DNA of 64,000 nt from Sphingobacterium sp. FBM7-1 (lineage in GTDB: Bacteria; Bacteroidota; Bacteroidia; Sphingobacteriales; Sphingobacteriaceae), in NCBI RefSeq assembly GCF_020687765.1, contig NZ_JAJEWJ010000004.1, forward strand, positions 224,302 through 288,301, written 5' to 3'. Numbering within the stretch: the first letter of the stretch is position 1; each line of letters starts with the position of its first letter. A model generated the notes under the pieces. It was given only the letters and a program-made list of their open reading frames with translations, made no database searches and was not told the DNA's origin. Of this stretch, positions 63,142 to 64,000 are shown piece after piece. Made by a program: the position numbers and the translations under genes.

Positions 63142-63489
63142 TTACACACGTTTTGCTTTGATACGTGCAGCTTTACCAGTACGGCTACGCAAATAGAATA
63201 ATTTCGCGCGACGAACTTTACCAACGCTATTGACATCAATTTTTTGGATGTTTGGCGAATTTATAGGGAAAATACGTTCAACACCTACACCGTTAGAGAT
63301 TTTGCGTACAGTAAAAGTAGCGTTAGAACCTACGCTGTTTAACTGAATAACCACGCCTTGGTACACCTGAACACGCTCTTTATTTCCCTCGCGAATTTTA
63401 TAATGAACGCTGATGGTATCTCCGGCTTTGAAAGCGGGGACTTCATTTTTCACTACCGCTTGTTCTTCTACAAATTTTACTAAATCCAT
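63142..63489 (-). CDS. rplS: 50S ribosomal protein L19
   Basis: A 115-residue L19 at the 30S-50S interface. The family pattern is clear: [41 protein letters not shown] and a basic C-terminus [11 protein letters not shown]. It is transcribed alone here, not with trmD/rimM as in many bacteria. Confidence 0.98.
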   Translation of the reverse strand: MDLVKFVEEQAVVKNEVPAFKAGDTISVHYKIREGNKERVQVYQGVVIQLNSVGSNATFTVRKISNGVGVERIFPINSPNIQKIDVNSVGKVRRAKLFYLRSRTGKAARIKAKRV

Positions 63490-63610
63490 GATTTCGAGTA
63501 ATTATTAAACGATTTTTTTATCCTGCAAAAATCGGAATGCAATATTACAGCTTTTATTTTGAATAAAAAAATACTTTTTTAAACCTTTTCGTGCTTTTTT
63601 ATAATGGATG

Positions 63611-63618
63611 CAAAAGTA
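63611..63618 (-). promoter_or_regulatory. -7 box (TACTTTTG) of rplS
   Basis: Exact TAnnTTTG on the minus strand about 122 bases before the rplS ATG, implying a leader of about 115 bases that could bind a regulator. Confidence 0.45.
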
Positions 63619-63762
63619 AGAAAAAGATTTTATAGAAAAGCAGACGAATCTATTTTATATAGATATTAATTTTTTGTGACCCCAGACACGGGCCGCAGGG
63701 TAGCACTGTAAATATTATTTTGCAATCAATGAGGAGCTTAGCTGATAAACGAAAATAAAGTC

Positions 63763-63792
63763 TTGACAGTAACAAAATATGCTGTATATTTG
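63763..63792 (+). promoter_or_regulatory. Promoter of tRNA-Pro
   Basis: TTG (in TTGACA) at 63763-63765, a 19-base spacer and TATATTTG at 63785-63792. Confidence 0.8.
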
Positions 63793-63819
63793 TGCCACAC
63801 AAAAAAGGTGATACCTAAT

Positions 63820-63893
63820 CGGGGTGTAGCGTAGCCCGGTATCGCGCCACATTTGGGATGTGGAGGTCGTAGGTTCGAATCCTGCCACCCCGA
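63820..63893 (+). tRNA. tRNA-Pro (anticodon UGG)
   Basis: Acceptor stem CGGGGTG/CACCCCG, anticodon stem CCACA/TGTGG around TTTGGGA giving UGG, T arm with GGTTCGAATCC, discriminator A. CCA is not encoded. Confidence 0.96.
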
Positions 63894-63894
63894 C

Positions 63895-63921
63895 AAAAGC
63901 CACTGATAATCAGTGGCTTTT
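63895..63921 (+). terminator. Terminator of tRNA-Pro
   Basis: A perfect 12-bp stem (63895-63906 with 63910-63921), loop TAA, then a T run, immediately after the tRNA. Confidence 0.92.
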
Positions 63922-64000
63922 TCTTTTTTCGGACACATTTCGGACAAATTATATCTGAATATTGATTATTCAATAACCTAAGCAAAGTTAAGTTAAGCTA

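Larger units (their letters stand above)
63490..63819. other. Intergenic region between rplS and tRNA-Pro
   Basis: About 330 bases holding the divergent promoters of rplS and tRNA-Pro (listed separately). Nothing else is recognised; frames that run across the tRNA are not protein-coding. Confidence 0.75.

Noticed and set aside
63715..63947. Two minus-strand open frames across tRNA-Pro
   Set aside because: They are read through the tRNA gene; such frames are a well-known false prediction at tRNAs.

Overview
The window comes from a member of the Bacteroidota, most likely the Sphingobacteriaceae. The evidence is: a GLPGLI protein beside a TonB-receptor-like barrel, gliding protein GldC, a histone-H1-like small basic protein, an S46 dipeptidyl peptidase, a split transketolase, a DksA/TraR protein between ileS and lspA, and repeated promoters of the Bacteroidota type (TTG or TTTG, 18-20 bases, TAnnTTTG) in front of tRNA and housekeeping genes. 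The exact genus cannot be named from the sequence alone.

Layout. 1-1.7 kb: 3' end of an outer-membrane receptor and its GLPGLI partner. 1.7-6.7 kb: histone-like protein, S46 peptidase, DEAD-box helicase, gldC, EVE-domain protein. 6.7-12.3 kb (minus): thioesterase, lspA, dksA-like, ileS, A-type Fe-S carrier. 12.5-19.6 kb: glyA, a sigma factor, purEK, nuoAB, ffh, a zinc metallopeptidase. 20-21 kb: a MACPF-domain lipoprotein. 21-31.3 kb: a surface-polysaccharide locus with ten glycosyltransferase-type genes (families resembling GT2, GT11, GT6, GT8, GT32, GT9) and a DUF4254 gene, on both strands. 31.3-31.8 kb: a gene-free block of nested inverted repeats. 31.8-39.4 kb: the membrane half of complex I, nuoHIJKLMN. 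39.6-44.8 kb: META lipoprotein, gltA, pth, rplY, tRNA-Gln, prs, two identical initiator tRNAs. 45.1-51.1 kb: an overlapping trio of a helix-hairpin-helix/beta-barrel protein, ComEC and RecQ. 51.2-56.8 kb: hydrolase, aminotransferase, a sigma/anti-sigma/Spy-like module, split transketolase. 56.9-64 kb: nfu, purB, a small lipoprotein, yidC, pyrG, rplS and tRNA-Pro.

Most of the window is core metabolism and information processing. The parts that deserve attention are: an isoleucyl-tRNA synthetase whose class I signature reads G-I-H-H instead of H-x-G-H; a GT6 enzyme with an N-A-N motif overlapping an alpha-1,2-fucosyltransferase, which together could make a blood-group-A/B-like glycan; a MACPF lipoprotein resembling secreted antimicrobial toxins; a ComEA-like DNA-binding domain fused to an outer-membrane barrel and translationally coupled to ComEC and RecQ; complex I genes split into two pieces with nuoC-G absent here; and a composite inverted-repeat element at 31.3-31.8 kb.

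All family assignments were made by reading motifs by eye. No database search was run.
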